Positions 18,615 to 27,379 of a DNA stretch of 64,000 nt are shown here, in pieces. The stretch's first letter is position 1, and each line of letters begins with the position of its first letter. The notes beneath the pieces were generated by a model, which searched no databases, was not told the DNA's origin, and saw only the letters and a list, made by a program, of their open reading frames with translations. The position numbers and the translations under genes are program-made. This stretch comes from Streptomyces sp. NA04227 (GTDB lineage: Bacteria > Actinomycetota > Actinomycetes > Streptomycetales > Streptomycetaceae), in contig NZ_CP054918.1 in NCBI RefSeq assembly GCF_013364195.1, forward strand, positions 7,801,001-7,865,000, read 5' to 3'.

Positions 18615-20159
18615 TCACTGCTCCTTGGCGCCGCGCTCCTGCGGCGACGGCGCGGCCTGCCCCGCCCGTGAACCCGGTTCCAGCGGTGGGCAGTTGACGG
18701 CCAGGTACGAGCGGCACAGCGGTTTCGGCGCGCGCTTGAGCCGCGGGCGCAGCGAGCGCGGCCGCAGGAACAGGGCGGCCGCGCAGGACGAGGCGAGGAA
18801 GAGCACCGCAGTGACGACGGCCGCGCGGTGGAAGGAGCGGTCCACCGCGTCCGGCGAGGTGTAGGCGTCGCCGGAGAGGCCCACCAGGAGCGGCAGCGCG
18901 GCGACGACGAGGAGTTGGGCGACCCGCGCCGCCGTGTTGTTGACCCCGCTGGCCAGGCCCGCGCGTGCCGCGTCGACCGAGGCGAGCACCGTGGCCGTCA
19001 GCGGGGCGACGAAGATGCTCATCCCGAGCCCCATCACCACCACCGCGGGCAGTACGTCGGCCGCGTACCCGGAGTCGGGTCCGATCCGCAGCATCAGCAG
19101 CGCGCCAGCGCCGGCCACCAGCGGACCGGTGATCAGCGGCGGCGCGGGCCCGGTGCGCCGGGCGAGCGCGCCCGCGCGGGCCGACAGCAGCAGCATGAGG
19201 ACCGTGATCGGCAGGGTGGCGAGCCCGGCCTCCAGGGCGTCGTAGCCGAGGGTCGTCTGCAACTGCACCGGCAGGATGAACAAGGCCCCGCCGATCGCCG
19301 CGTACAGACACAGCGTCATGCCGTTGGTCGCGCTGAACAGCCGGGAGCGGAAGAGCGAGAGCGGCAGCATCGGGTTGGCGCGGCGCCGCTCCACCAGCAG
19401 GAAGGCGGCCCCGGCCGCGAGGGCGATCACGACGGGGATGCCCACCCGCAGCGGTGAACCGTGTGCGGAGGCGCCGATCAGCGCGTAGCTGACGCCGCCG
19501 AGCAGGACGGCCGCGAGGACCGCGCCGAGCACGTCGAAGGGCCGACCGCCGAGCGCCGTGTCGCGGCTCTCCGGTACGAACCGGACGGCGAGCAGAAGGA
19601 CCAGGGCGCCGAGCGGCACATTGATCAGGAAGATCCAGCGCCAGCCGGGACCGTCGATGAGCCACCCGCCGAGGAAGGGGCCGAGCGCACCGGCCACTCC
19701 GGTCAGACCCGACCAGGCGCCGACCGCGCGCGACTGGTCGTCGGGATGGAAGGACGCCCGTACGAGCGCCAGGGAGCCGGGGGTGAGCAGCGCTCCGCCG
19801 ATGCCCTGCAACCCGCGCGCCGCGATCAGCACCCCTTCGTCCGGTGCGACGCCGCACAGCACCGAGGCCGCCGTGAACCAGGCGACGCCGAGCATCAGCG
19901 CCCGTCTGCGTCCGATCCGGTCGCCGATCGCTCCGCCCCAGAGCAGCAACGCGGACAGGGTGAGCATGTAGGCGTTCACCACCCACTGGAGGGTGGACAG
20001 CGAGGCGCCGAGGTCGCGGCCCATGCGCGGCAGCGCGACGTTGACCACCGTCCCGTCGACCATGGCCATTCCGGAGGCGAGGACGACACAGGTGAGTACC
20101 CAGCGACCGTGGGCGGAGGACAGCCGCAGTCCGTCTCCGGCGGGTTCGGAAGCGCTCAT
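18615..20159 (-). CDS. MFS drug exporter, DHA2 (14-helix) family
   Basis: A 514-residue transporter with about 14 hydrophobic segments. Motif A is GGAIGDRIGRRRAL and motif C-like features lie in helix 5 (GVAGALGPFLGGWLIDGPGWRW), typical of proton-driven multidrug efflux. The ATG at 20159 has GGAGG only one base upstream, an unusual spacing, so initiation could be a little different from this call. It stands alone and is convergent with the Gls24-like gene. No regulator is adjacent. Confidence 0.85.
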   Translation of the reverse strand: MSASEPAGDGLRLSSAHGRWVLTCVVLASGMAMVDGTVVNVALPRMGRDLGASLSTLQWVVNAYMLTLSALLLWGGAIGDRIGRRRALMLGVAWFTAASVLCGVAPDEGVLIAARGLQGIGGALLTPGSLALVRASFHPDDQSRAVGAWSGLTGVAGALGPFLGGWLIDGPGWRWIFLINVPLGALVLLLAVRFVPESRDTALGGRPFDVLGAVLAAVLLGGVSYALIGASAHGSPLRVGIPVVIALAAGAAFLLVERRRANPMLPLSLFRSRLFSATNGMTLCLYAAIGGALFILPVQLQTTLGYDALEAGLATLPITVLMLLLSARAGALARRTGPAPPLITGPLVAGAGALLMLRIGPDSGYAADVLPAVVVMGLGMSIFVAPLTATVLASVDAARAGLASGVNNTAARVAQLLVVAALPLLVGLSGDAYTSPDAVDRSFHRAAVVTAVLFLASSCAAALFLRPRSLRPRLKRAPKPLCRSYLAVNCPPLEPGSRAGQAAPSPQERGAKEQ

Positions 20160-20270
20160 GCCTCCAGCTTGTCGGCCCTGCGGGCCGGGCGCCTGCGGGC
20201 GGGAAACACCGGGCGCTGCCCGCGAGCGGGCGGAACGCACCGGCCGATCCCCGCCCGCGGGCGCTCTGGA

Positions 20271-20804
20271 TCAGCCGCGAGTCGCGGCACCCGCCTCGGC
20301 GAGCACCTCGTCGGCCTTGGCGGCCGAGCTCTGCCACAGGGTGGTCACCGGCTCCCACACCGCGAGCCCCTCGGGGGCGTTGAGCGAGGCGGCGCTGAAG
20401 GTGACGCCCCGGTGCGAGGGGTCGCCGGCGACGGTGACCGAGTCGACGACCCGGGCGTTCGGGCTGTCCAGCTTGTCGACGATGCGCACCGAGGCGTAGC
20501 CGGTGGCACCCGGCTTGAGCCGGTACGGCGCGCTCTCCGCGGCGGGCACCGGCTGCGCCGCACCGTCGAGGTCCCCGAAGGTCACGGTGGGAATGTGGTC
20601 GACGGCGCAGCTGCGCGAGGCCCGGTTGGTGACGCTGATGTGCAGGACGTCGGGCAGCTCCGTGGCGGAGGCCTTGACGGTCAGCCGGTCGGCCCGGCAG
20701 GTCGGGTCCGCGGCCTTCGCGGCGGACCCGGCCCAGGCGGCGGGAGCCGCGAGGGCGAGGGCGGTGGCCGCGGTGGCGGCGGCGAGAACGGTACGAGCAC
20801 GCAT
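20271..20804 (-). CDS. Secreted DUF4232-type protein
   Basis: A 177-residue exported protein. The signal peptide is clear (MRARTVLAAATAATALALAAPAAWA). The mature part begins near a Cys (CRADRLTV) and contains a second Cys (SCAVDHIPTVTF), forming a DUF4232-like beta sandwich. AGGGGA lies six bases before this ATG; an ATG 30 codons upstream is rejected because it precedes the signal peptide. Function is unknown. It is divergent from a DUF6401 gene. Confidence 0.75.
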   Translation of the reverse strand: MRARTVLAAATAATALALAAPAAWAGSAAKAADPTCRADRLTVKASATELPDVLHISVTNRASRSCAVDHIPTVTFGDLDGAAQPVPAAESAPYRLKPGATGYASVRIVDKLDSPNARVVDSVTVAGDPSHRGVTFSAASLNAPEGLAVWEPVTTLWQSSAAKADEVLAEAGAATRG

Positions 20805-21143
20805 GAAGAATCCCCTGTTCAAGTGCATGATCACGGCACGGTCCCGGACTCTCGCCGACCGGCGGGTGCCGAAAGGCGCGGAAAGCGGGAGCAATGGGTC
20901 GAAGCTTGCATGTGCCGGGTATCACTAGGGACGGCCGAAGAGGGGCAGAGGTTGCACGGCGCGCGGCGAATCCACGCCTTTCGTACGGCACTTGGCCTGA
21001 AGGTGTGAACGGGGGAGTGCGGGCGTGCCGGGCGCGCCCGGCACCGACAGGGCCTCCCGAGGTGACGGGAGTCACGTCCCCGAGGCGGTTGAGATGCCGC
21101 ACATTCACGCGGAATGCCTTGAAGTCGCGAATAAAGTCGACTT
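20805..21143. other. Divergent intergenic region
   Basis: This 339-base region between the DUF4232 and DUF6401 starts holds no gene I can support. It contains one 20-base perfect palindrome (21025-21044) and an AT-rich segment just before the DUF6401 start. Confidence 0.5.
21025..21044. repeat. 20-base perfect palindrome
   Basis: GTGCCGGGCG is followed directly by its complement CGCCCGGCAC. It sits 100 bases before the DUF6401 start and could be an operator or a hairpin. It shows no relation to a known box. Confidence 0.5.
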
Positions 21144-21473
21144 ATGGATGTGTCTCCCAACGGGCCCCTGGACTGCCCGCTGGCCAGGGTCGTGGACAGA
21201 TATCTGCCCCGGCTCTCCGAGTTCGCCTTCGAACCGGGCCTGGTCGCGGCGGTGGACCAGCATGCCGCCGCGGTGTGCGAGGCACTCGTCCCCGCGCCCC
21301 GCGACGGACAGGGGCGCACCCCGCGCCGCGAGGATCTCTCGGACTACGTACGAGGCTTCACCGACGTACTCACCGAGTCCGCATGGCGCGAACCCGTGGG
21401 CTACGACTTCGCCGCGCTGCGGCTCACCGCCATCTGCTGGCTCGTACGCGAACACGACCTCCTTGCGCCCTGA
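21144..21473 (+). CDS. DUF6401-like small protein
   Basis: A 109-residue soluble protein. Its pattern matches actinobacterial DUF6401 proteins: a middle segment [15 protein letters not shown], then [12 protein letters not shown] and a C-terminal [15 protein letters not shown]. Family members are sometimes found near natural-product genes; none is adjacent here. No ribosome site is visible before the ATG. TAAAGT at 21132-21137 resembles a -10 box about seven bases before the start, so a leaderless transcript is possible. Confidence 0.6.
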   Translation: MDVSPNGPLDCPLARVVDRYLPRLSEFAFEPGLVAAVDQHAAAVCEALVPAPRDGQGRTPRREDLSDYVRGFTDVLTESAWREPVGYDFAALRLTAICWLVREHDLLAP

Positions 21474-21744
21474 CGCGCGCGTGCGCTCCGGCGTGAACCG
21501 GGGGTCGAGCCGTGCCGGTCCGTGCCGAGGTGCGTTGCGCCGGACGAGTGGCGGGTGCCCTGACCTGTGGTTCCGCCGGACAGGAACGCTTCAGAGGCGC
21601 CCATCCGGGTGCCGTGCATAAGCGGATAAAACGTGAGGAATGGGCGATTTCTCGGCGTGCATCACGCAGGACCGCCCGCGCCGAGTGTCTGCTGGATCCC
21701 CACCGCCCGACCTCCGGGCACGGACCGATCCCACGGAGTACGTC

Positions 21745-22206
21745 ATGTTCCGCCGCACCACCCGCGTCCGCCGCACCACACCGACCGTCACCGCCGCCGT
21801 ACTCGCCCTCGCCGCCGCCGCGGCACTGCCCGCCGCGGCGGCCGACGCACGGCCCGAGCGCCCCTCGCCCGCACCGCGGTACACGGTCCAGGAGATCCAC
21901 ACCTTCCTGGAATCGTTCTACGGCGAACACGGCCCGGGCACCTTCGCCAGGAAGTACGGCATCAGCCCGGCACTGGCCACCAAGGTCCGGCGCACCCCGG
22001 GATACGACCTGCTGCTGTGCGCCCAGGACAGACCCGGCTCCATCGACATCGGCCGTGTGACGATCGCTCCGGCCACCGGAACCGGCCGGGCCGTCGTGAC
22101 CACGCATTGGGGCAAGAGCGGCCAGAACCGGGCCAGACTCACCGCGTACGTCGACCGCGACGCGAGACGCCCGCTCCAACTCCACGACGTGGTCTGCGGG
22201 TTCTGA
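21745..22206 (+). CDS. Secreted protein, unknown function
   Basis: A 153-residue protein with a twin-basic N-terminus and signal peptide (residues 1-37, ending near AAAADA). The mature part has a helical first half (VQEIHTFLESFYGEHGPG, then FARKYGIS) and a beta-rich second half with Cys in LLLCAQD and a final VVCGF, so one disulfide is possible. GGAG precedes the ATG. An ATG 35 codons upstream would place a charged stretch before the signal and is rejected. I recognise no family. Confidence 0.65.
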   Translation: MFRRTTRVRRTTPTVTAAVLALAAAAALPAAAADARPERPSPAPRYTVQEIHTFLESFYGEHGPGTFARKYGISPALATKVRRTPGYDLLLCAQDRPGSIDIGRVTIAPATGTGRAVVTTHWGKSGQNRARLTAYVDRDARRPLQLHDVVCGF

Positions 22207-22223
22207 CCCGGAGGGTACGAGAA

Positions 22224-22258
22224 GGGGCGCCGCGTCCGGCACGGAACCGCGGCGCCCC
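22224..22258 (+). terminator. Hairpin after secreted protein gene
   Basis: Eleven-base perfect arms, GGGGCGCCGCG (22224-22234) and CGCGGCGCCCC (22248-22258), around a 13-base loop, starting 18 bases after the stop. Confidence 0.7.
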
Positions 22259-22372
22259 ACGACGATCCGCCGGTCGGGAGAGGGCTGGGGCGGTCGGGGA
22301 TGGTCAGTGGTCGCCGTCCCGATCGACGGTCAGGAAACGACCTCCGTACCGACGATCAGCACTGAGCACTCG

Positions 22373-23035
22373 TCACGCGTCCTCCTGACCGGCGGGCAGG
22401 GGAAACCCGAGCTCCCGGGCCGCGTGCCGGGGCGTCGGCCGGTTCCAGCGCTCGGCCATCGCCCGGGCCCCGGACAGGGACCGCAGTTCGGCGAGGTCGA
22501 GATACAGCGTCCCGGCCAGATGGTCCGTCTCGTGCTGCACGATGCGGGCCGCCCAGCCGCTGAACACCTCGTCCACCGGTCGGCCCGCGAGGTCCGTGGC
22601 ACGCAGCCGAACCCGTTCGGGCCGCGCGACCACCGCCTGCCATCCCGGGACACTCAGACAACCCTCGAAGAACGCCACCCGCCGCGGACCCGCCGCCGCG
22701 TACGCCGGGTTGATCAGCACACGGAACGGCAAGGGGTACCGACCCCGTACCTCGCGCACCTCCTTCGGCACGTCCGCCTCGTCCTCGACCACCGCGATCT
22801 GCAGGGGCACCCCGATCTGGGGCGCCGCCAGGCCGACGCCGGGCGCGGCCCGCATCGTCACACGCATCGCCTCGACGAGCGCTTCCAGCCGCCGGGGCCC
22901 CAACTGCCCCTGGTACGGCTCCGCGGGGCGCCGCAGAACGGGATCCCCGGCCGCGACGATGGGCAGCGGAAGCGGGGCGGCGAGCAGAGCGTCGATCTGT
23001 TCGGGCAGGTCTTCAGGTGACATGCGCCCCAGCAT
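22373..23035 (-). CDS. def: Peptide deformylase (paralogue 2)
   Basis: A 220-residue deformylase with all motifs intact: GVGLAAPQIG (66-75), EGCLSVPG (124-131) and HETDH (168-172). It is the second def gene in this window. It is longer than the one at 3951 and keeps the common Pro in motif 1. Two ATGs, at 23035 and 23023, are both possible; neither has a strong ribosome site. Multiple deformylases are usual in Streptomyces and can give tolerance to deformylase inhibitors. It is divergent from a DUF3574 gene, with about 330 bases of gene-free sequence between. Confidence 0.88.
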   Translation of the reverse strand: MLGRMSPEDLPEQIDALLAAPLPLPIVAAGDPVLRRPAEPYQGQLGPRRLEALVEAMRVTMRAAPGVGLAAPQIGVPLQIAVVEDEADVPKEVREVRGRYPLPFRVLINPAYAAAGPRRVAFFEGCLSVPGWQAVVARPERVRLRATDLAGRPVDEVFSGWAARIVQHETDHLAGTLYLDLAELRSLSGARAMAERWNRPTPRHAARELGFPLPAGQEDA

Positions 23036-23368
23036 GCCCGTCGGCGGACCTTCGCGTCGGCCGAGGCCGCCAAGGATGCCCGTAAGTACGACTGTTGCCG
23101 CGTCAGGGTGATCTTCAGACGTTGCCGCCGACGCCGAGGCCCTTCGCCCGCTCCTCGGCGGCAAGCTACGCACAGGTCGCCGCGCACCACGCCGAAGGCA
23201 CCGGCCGCACAGGGCCGCGGAGTCTCGCCCACGCTTGCCCATTCCACCCCAACGCCCGTGACTCTGCCGGTACTTCCGGCCCCTCGCCAGGCGCGCACAG
23301 CCACCTGACACCGGCAATCGCCACCCATCGGGTCCGACCGGACCACCACCCCTCCCATGGAGAAACAC

Positions 23369-23899
23369 ATGGCACCCCGACGCTTCCCCGCGCTCTCCCT
23401 CTCCTCCTTCGCCCCGGCCTCTTCCCGCTCCTCGAATTCCGCCCGTGGTCTGCTCCCGGCGGCCGTACTGCTCGCATTTCTGGGCCTGATGAGCCCGGTT
23501 CAGGCCGCCCATGCCGACGTCGCCGTCGCGGCGTCAGCGGACGGCAGCCCGAGCGTCCGCGCACAGAAAAGCGCCTACGTCGAAACCCGGCTGTTCTTCG
23601 GAACCGTGCGCCCGAACGGCGGCCCTTCCGTCACCCGCGACGAATTCCAGAGCTTCGTCGACGAATCCGTCACTCCTCGGTTCCCCGAGGGACTCACGGT
23701 GCAGGAGGGACACGGGCAGTACCGCGACGGCCACGGCATCGTCGAGCGCGAGGACTCCTATGAGCTGATCCTCTTCTACCCCGTCGCCCAGCGGGCCTCC
23801 GCCGACATGAACATCGAGGCGATCCGGGCGGAGTACACGAAGCGGTTCGACCAGGAATCCGTGGCGCGGATCGACCACGAGGTCACCGTCGACTTCTGA
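23369..23899 (+). CDS. Secreted DUF3574 protein
   Basis: A 176-residue exported protein. An N-terminal signal region ends near the VQAAHA stretch, and the mature DUF3574 domain contains ETRLFFGT, DEFQSFVDESVTPRFP and GLTVQEGHGQ, the recognisable family blocks. GGAG six bases upstream picks this ATG over one four codons earlier. The family is widespread and uncharacterised. No neighbouring gene suggests a role. Confidence 0.78.
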   Translation: MAPRRFPALSLSSFAPASSRSSNSARGLLPAAVLLAFLGLMSPVQAAHADVAVAASADGSPSVRAQKSAYVETRLFFGTVRPNGGPSVTRDEFQSFVDESVTPRFPEGLTVQEGHGQYRDGHGIVEREDSYELILFYPVAQRASADMNIEAIRAEYTKRFDQESVARIDHEVTVDF

Positions 23900-24073
23900 G
23901 CCTGTGAGCGCCGCTCCGTCGAGCGTCGAACCCGTTCGGCGCTCGGTCAACCGCCCGGGAAGTACGGTGTGCCCACGCCGATTCCCGGGCGGTTGCGTGT
24001 CGGGAAGTCGGCCACGGAACATCCGGCGCGAAAGTCGGTCCCGAGTGGGCCCGTCGGGTGCCAGCATGAACCG

Positions 24074-24847
24074 ATGACCGAGCCCTCGTTGCCCGTGCCG
24101 TCCGCACCGGAACCGTCCGCGCTCGAATTGCTGGAAGCAGACCAACTCCGCTTCGTCGAGACGCCGACACCGCCGGTGCCCGAGGATGAACGGCTGGCCA
24201 TGAACCGGCTGTGGGACGAGGCGGTCGGGGCCAACCCCATCCTGTTCGACGGGCCTGTGGCCGCATGCACCGGGACGCACTGGGAAAGCCCGCGGCACCT
24301 GGTCGTCCACTGGACCCGGAGCAGCTACCGGTACCGCGCACTGCGCCGGGTCCCGGGCGCGGTCTCCTGGCTGCCCTCGCTGTTCGTCACCGTCCTGCAG
24401 CCGACCGACGACGGGCGGTTGCTGGTCGGACGGATGTCGGCATGGACGCAGGCCACCGGCCTGTGGGTACTGCCGGGCGGTTCCGTCGAACCACCGGATC
24501 GCGACGGGCAGTTGGACCTGGCGGCACTACGCGGCCACGCGGCCCGCGAACTGTCCGAAGAGACCGGAATCGACATCGCCCCCGACGCCCTGGCTCTGGG
24601 CGCCCTCACCCGCGGGCAATGGCGGAACCTGGGCGCCCACTTCCTCGCTCCGCCGCGGCCGGCCCGTGAACTGCGCGCGATCTACGAGGACTTCACAGCG
24701 ACCGAGAACGCGCTCGGCCGCGAGCCGGAACTCGACCGCATCACTTTCGTCCCCTCCGCCGAGGCGCTGGCGGAACTCGACGGACCTCGCGTGGACTACC
24801 TGGAGCCGGTCGTACGGCGCTGCGCCGGGGTGGCTCAGCGCTTCTGA
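24074..24847 (+). CDS. Nudix-domain protein with N-terminal extension
   Basis: A 257-residue protein. Residues 1-110 form an unassigned N-terminal extension that includes ERLAMNRLWDEAVGANP. A Nudix fold follows, with the box GGSVEPPDRDG ... AARELSEETGI carrying the metal-binding EE pair. The insertion between the Gly and Arg-Glu parts is longer than usual. Substrate is unknown. It is convergent with the LuxR-type regulator, with only 16 bases between stops. Confidence 0.75.
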   Translation: MTEPSLPVPSAPEPSALELLEADQLRFVETPTPPVPEDERLAMNRLWDEAVGANPILFDGPVAACTGTHWESPRHLVVHWTRSSYRYRALRRVPGAVSWLPSLFVTVLQPTDDGRLLVGRMSAWTQATGLWVLPGGSVEPPDRDGQLDLAALRGHAARELSEETGIDIAPDALALGALTRGQWRNLGAHFLAPPRPARELRAIYEDFTATENALGREPELDRITFVPSAEALAELDGPRVDYLEPVVRRCAGVAQRF

Positions 24848-24863
24848 ACAACGCCCGGAGCGC

Positions 24864-26456
24864 TCACAATTCATCGTGCGAGTGCGGCTCCGTCGCGTCC
24901 AGAGCATCGTAGGAGTGCTCTTCGCTCTTTCCTCTCGATAGGGAATTCTCCTCGGAATCCTCCAGCCCTTCCTCTTCCGTGTGGGGGGTGGGTGGTTGGT
25001 TGGTGATGTATCCGGCGAGGGCGAGGTTGGCGCCGGTTTGGAAGCGGCTTGTGGCGTTGGTTTGTTCCATTATTTGGGCGATGTGGCGTCGGCAGGTGCG
25101 GACGCTCATGCCGAGTTTGCGGGCGACGTTTTCGTCTTTGTGTCCTTGGGCGAGGAGTTTGATGATGGCGTGTTTGAGGTCGTGGGTGATGTGGGGTGTG
25201 GTGGGGGTGTGGGGGGTGTAGGGGGTGGCGTTGTTCCAGAGGTGGTCGTAGGTTTTGCAGAGGAATTGGACGAGGGTGGGTTCGCGGATGAGGGCGGCTC
25301 CGGGTTGGCGGTGGGTGATGTTTTGTTCGGGGAGGAATACGGTTTCGCGGTCGTAGATGATGATGCGGTCGATGAGTTGGTCGGTGGTGCGGACGTGGGC
25401 GCCGTGGTGGGTGATGGTGCGTATGTAGTTGACGGTGGTGAGGTCGGTGCGGGCGGTGTGTTGGTAGAGGTGTTTGATGGTGAGTCCGCGTTGGAGGTTG
25501 TTGAGGGTGCGGGGGCGGGCGTTTTCGAGGATGTCGGGTGGTCGGGGTCCGCCGGGTTGTGCGGTGAGTATTTCTTTTTGGGCGTGGAGTCCGTGGTCGT
25601 TGAGTGTTTTTTGGAGGGTGGTGATGTCGGTGATGATGTCGAAGGCTTCGGTGTGGTTTCGGTGTTGTCGGCTTTCGTAGTAGAGGGGTTGGAGGGTTTG
25701 CATGCGGTTGCGGGTGTGGGTGACGGCGTTTTGGAGTTGTTGGATGTGGTGTTCGGTGGTGGCGAGGAGTTCGGCGGTGGCGGCGTCGGGGCTGAGGGGG
25801 ATGAGGGTGTCGGGTTGTCCGGGGACGGGTTTGAGGAGGTGGAGTTGAGTGAGGGTGTGGGTGATGCGGTGGGTGTGTTCGGGGGTGAGGTGGAGGGTGT
25901 GCTGGATGTCGGTGGGGTGGTAGCGGCCGTTGAGGACGGCGTGGCGGTAGGCGGCGGCGGTGGTGTCGTCGAGGTGGTCGATGGTGGGGTTGTGCAGGGT
26001 GTGGTGGAGCTGGTCGAGAGTGTCGGCCTGCGCATCGCCGGTCGCGGTGGGGTGAGCGGCGGCCGGGACCGCTGCCGCGGCCACATCGTCGAACTCGGCC
26101 ACCGCGTGCGCGGGGGAAGGGTCCGCGACAGGCGAGTGAGCGCCACAAGTACAGGTGGACGCAGCGAAGTTGAATGATTTCCCTGCGTGCGGGGTACTGT
26201 CGTCGAAGTGCTCGGGTGAACCAACGGCCGTCGTACGCCCGGGGGTTGGTGGTTCCGGCTTATCCGCCGCGCAATGGACGGAGTCCCGGGCGAAGGGCCG
26301 GATGTCCGAGGGTTCCGCCACGACGTATCGCGACTCGTGTCCAACCATGGGCGGCACGGGCGAATCCGCCCTCGGGCTGGGGATGTTGGCGTGAGGTGCG
26401 GGGCTGGAGGCCTTGTCCGGGCGGGGAGTGGTCGCGTTCGGGTCGGTTTCGGGCAT
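24864..26456 (-). CDS. TrmB/LuxR-type transcriptional regulator with aberrant codon use
   Basis: A protein of about 530 residues. The first 160 residues are disordered and Pro/Ser/Asp-rich. A winged-helix TrmB-like segment follows (HPTDIQHTLHLTPEHTHRI), then a coiled coil, a middle domain, and a C-terminal LuxR/GerE-type helix-turn-helix (KLGMSVRTCRRHIAQIM). The coding strand is almost free of G in many stretches, uses CAA, GAA, AAA, CGA and ATA freely, and differs sharply from its neighbours. The start is uncertain: the ATG at 26456 is used here, but no good ribosome site is seen. It faces a small secreted-peptide gene. Confidence 0.7.
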   Translation of the reverse strand: MPETDPNATTPRPDKASSPAPHANIPSPRADSPVPPMVGHESRYVVAEPSDIRPFARDSVHCAADKPEPPTPGRTTAVGSPEHFDDSTPHAGKSFNFAASTCTCGAHSPVADPSPAHAVAEFDDVAAAAVPAAAHPTATGDAQADTLDQLHHTLHNPTIDHLDDTTAAAYRHAVLNGRYHPTDIQHTLHLTPEHTHRITHTLTQLHLLKPVPGQPDTLIPLSPDAATAELLATTEHHIQQLQNAVTHTRNRMQTLQPLYYESRQHRNHTEAFDIITDITTLQKTLNDHGLHAQKEILTAQPGGPRPPDILENARPRTLNNLQRGLTIKHLYQHTARTDLTTVNYIRTITHHGAHVRTTDQLIDRIIIYDRETVFLPEQNITHRQPGAALIREPTLVQFLCKTYDHLWNNATPYTPHTPTTPHITHDLKHAIIKLLAQGHKDENVARKLGMSVRTCRRHIAQIMEQTNATSRFQTGANLALAGYITNQPPTPHTEEEGLEDSEENSLSRGKSEEHSYDALDATEPHSHDEL

Positions 26457-26589
26457 GCCTGGTATTTTCTCCCCTGGGAAGTACTTGTTGCCTGACAACT
26501 TTACGTCACTGGGATTGGCTTGGCGGATTACCCGAAGCGGTGCATGGTGGTCTGCGTTCATCGTTCTTTCGTTGTGCAGGGGGATGGTT

Positions 26590-26772
26590 ATGCGTTTGGC
26601 CGGTGTACGTAAGGCCGTGGTTGTGGCAGTGGCCGCGGCGGGGATCGGCGTCGCTGTGAACGCCGGTTATTCGGAACAGTCGATTCCGGTTATGGGGGCT
26701 TCCTCGAGTGTTTCGCCGGATGTCCCGACGGATGAGCCGGAGGTGGGTCCGGAGGACGACGGCTGGGGCTGA
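26590..26772 (+). CDS. 60-residue secreted peptide precursor (hypothetical)
   Basis: The protein begins MRLAGVRKAVVV with a basic n-region and a hydrophobic core (residues 8-24), so it should be exported. The remaining 35 residues are acidic and Pro/Ser-rich and end EVGPEDDGWG. AGGGGG lies just upstream with suitable spacing for the ATG at 26590. It is followed by a classic terminator at 26819. The gene faces the TrmB/LuxR-type regulator across a short shared region. A signalling peptide, or a precursor processed to a short peptide, is possible; no known peptide family is recognised. Confidence 0.6.
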   Translation: MRLAGVRKAVVVAVAAAGIGVAVNAGYSEQSIPVMGASSSVSPDVPTDEPEVGPEDDGWG

Positions 26773-26818
26773 TCTGTGTATGTCGTGTGACTGAGGGCTG
26801 ATTGCTCTTGCTGTTTCC

Positions 26819-26867
26819 GCGGTCCGGTTTCTGGGGCTTCTCAGAAAACCGGACCGCTTTCTTTTTT
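26819..26867 (+). terminator. Canonical rho-independent terminator
   Basis: Arms GCGGTCCGGTTTCTG (26819-26833) and CAGAAAACCGGACCGC (26842-26857), with one bulged base, are followed by TTTCTTTTTT (26858-26867). A real T-tract is unusual in this genome, and it ends the small-peptide transcript. Confidence 0.88.
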
Positions 26868-27379
26868 CTGGGCTCCAGGACGGCACTCCGGATCCGAGGC
26901 GGCTGTACTGGAGCGACTTCATGTGGTGAGGAACCGGTGACCGGGTGTCGGAACCTGGTCCTCCGCACGGAAGCGCACAAGTCTGTGATTGTGACCTGCC
27001 CGAGAAGGGTGGGCCAGGAAACGCGGGAGCCGGTAACGGGTCTTTGACGTGCCGGTTTCCTCGGTGTGCGCCGACCGTTGCATGTGTTGCACACTCCGCA
27101 TTGGCCGCTGTCCATGTGGGGTCCCCTGGACCACATTCGTCCCGCTGGGTGAGACCGTACTGTCGGATGCCCCTGCTTCGGATATGCGCATATGCCGATG
27201 CGCCGGGTCGACAACCCCCGGCGCATGCGGTGCAATTCCCACTTTTCCGCACTCAACGGCCCCGCTGGCCGCGCTGCTTGACGTACTGCTCGATCAGGTC
27301 CGGGAGACGAGGGCGGGCTCGGCCGGCCGGGACTCGCCGCTCCCGGGTGCCCTCGCTCCCGGTCGTCCGGCCGTGCGGA
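26868..27379. other. Gene-free region with two palindromic elements
   Basis: I see no supportable gene in these 512 bases; the open frames here lack coding character. Two structures stand out: a 12-base perfect palindrome ATATGCGCATAT at 27182-27193, and a hairpin with ten-base arms ATGCGCCGGG (27198-27207) and CCCGGCGCAT (27217-27226). They lie downstream of the ccr stop and may end or regulate transcription. Confidence 0.5.

Noticed and set aside
18187..21108. Very long minus-strand open frame across several genes
   Set aside because: It spans the exporter and Gls24-like regions in a different frame with Arg/Pro/Gly-rich low-complexity sequence, typical of a shadow in high-GC DNA.
24981..26177. 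Plus-strand Val/Gly-rich open frame opposite the regulator
   Set aside because: Its composition is simply the complement of the C/A-rich regulator coding strand; it has no ribosome site or fold.
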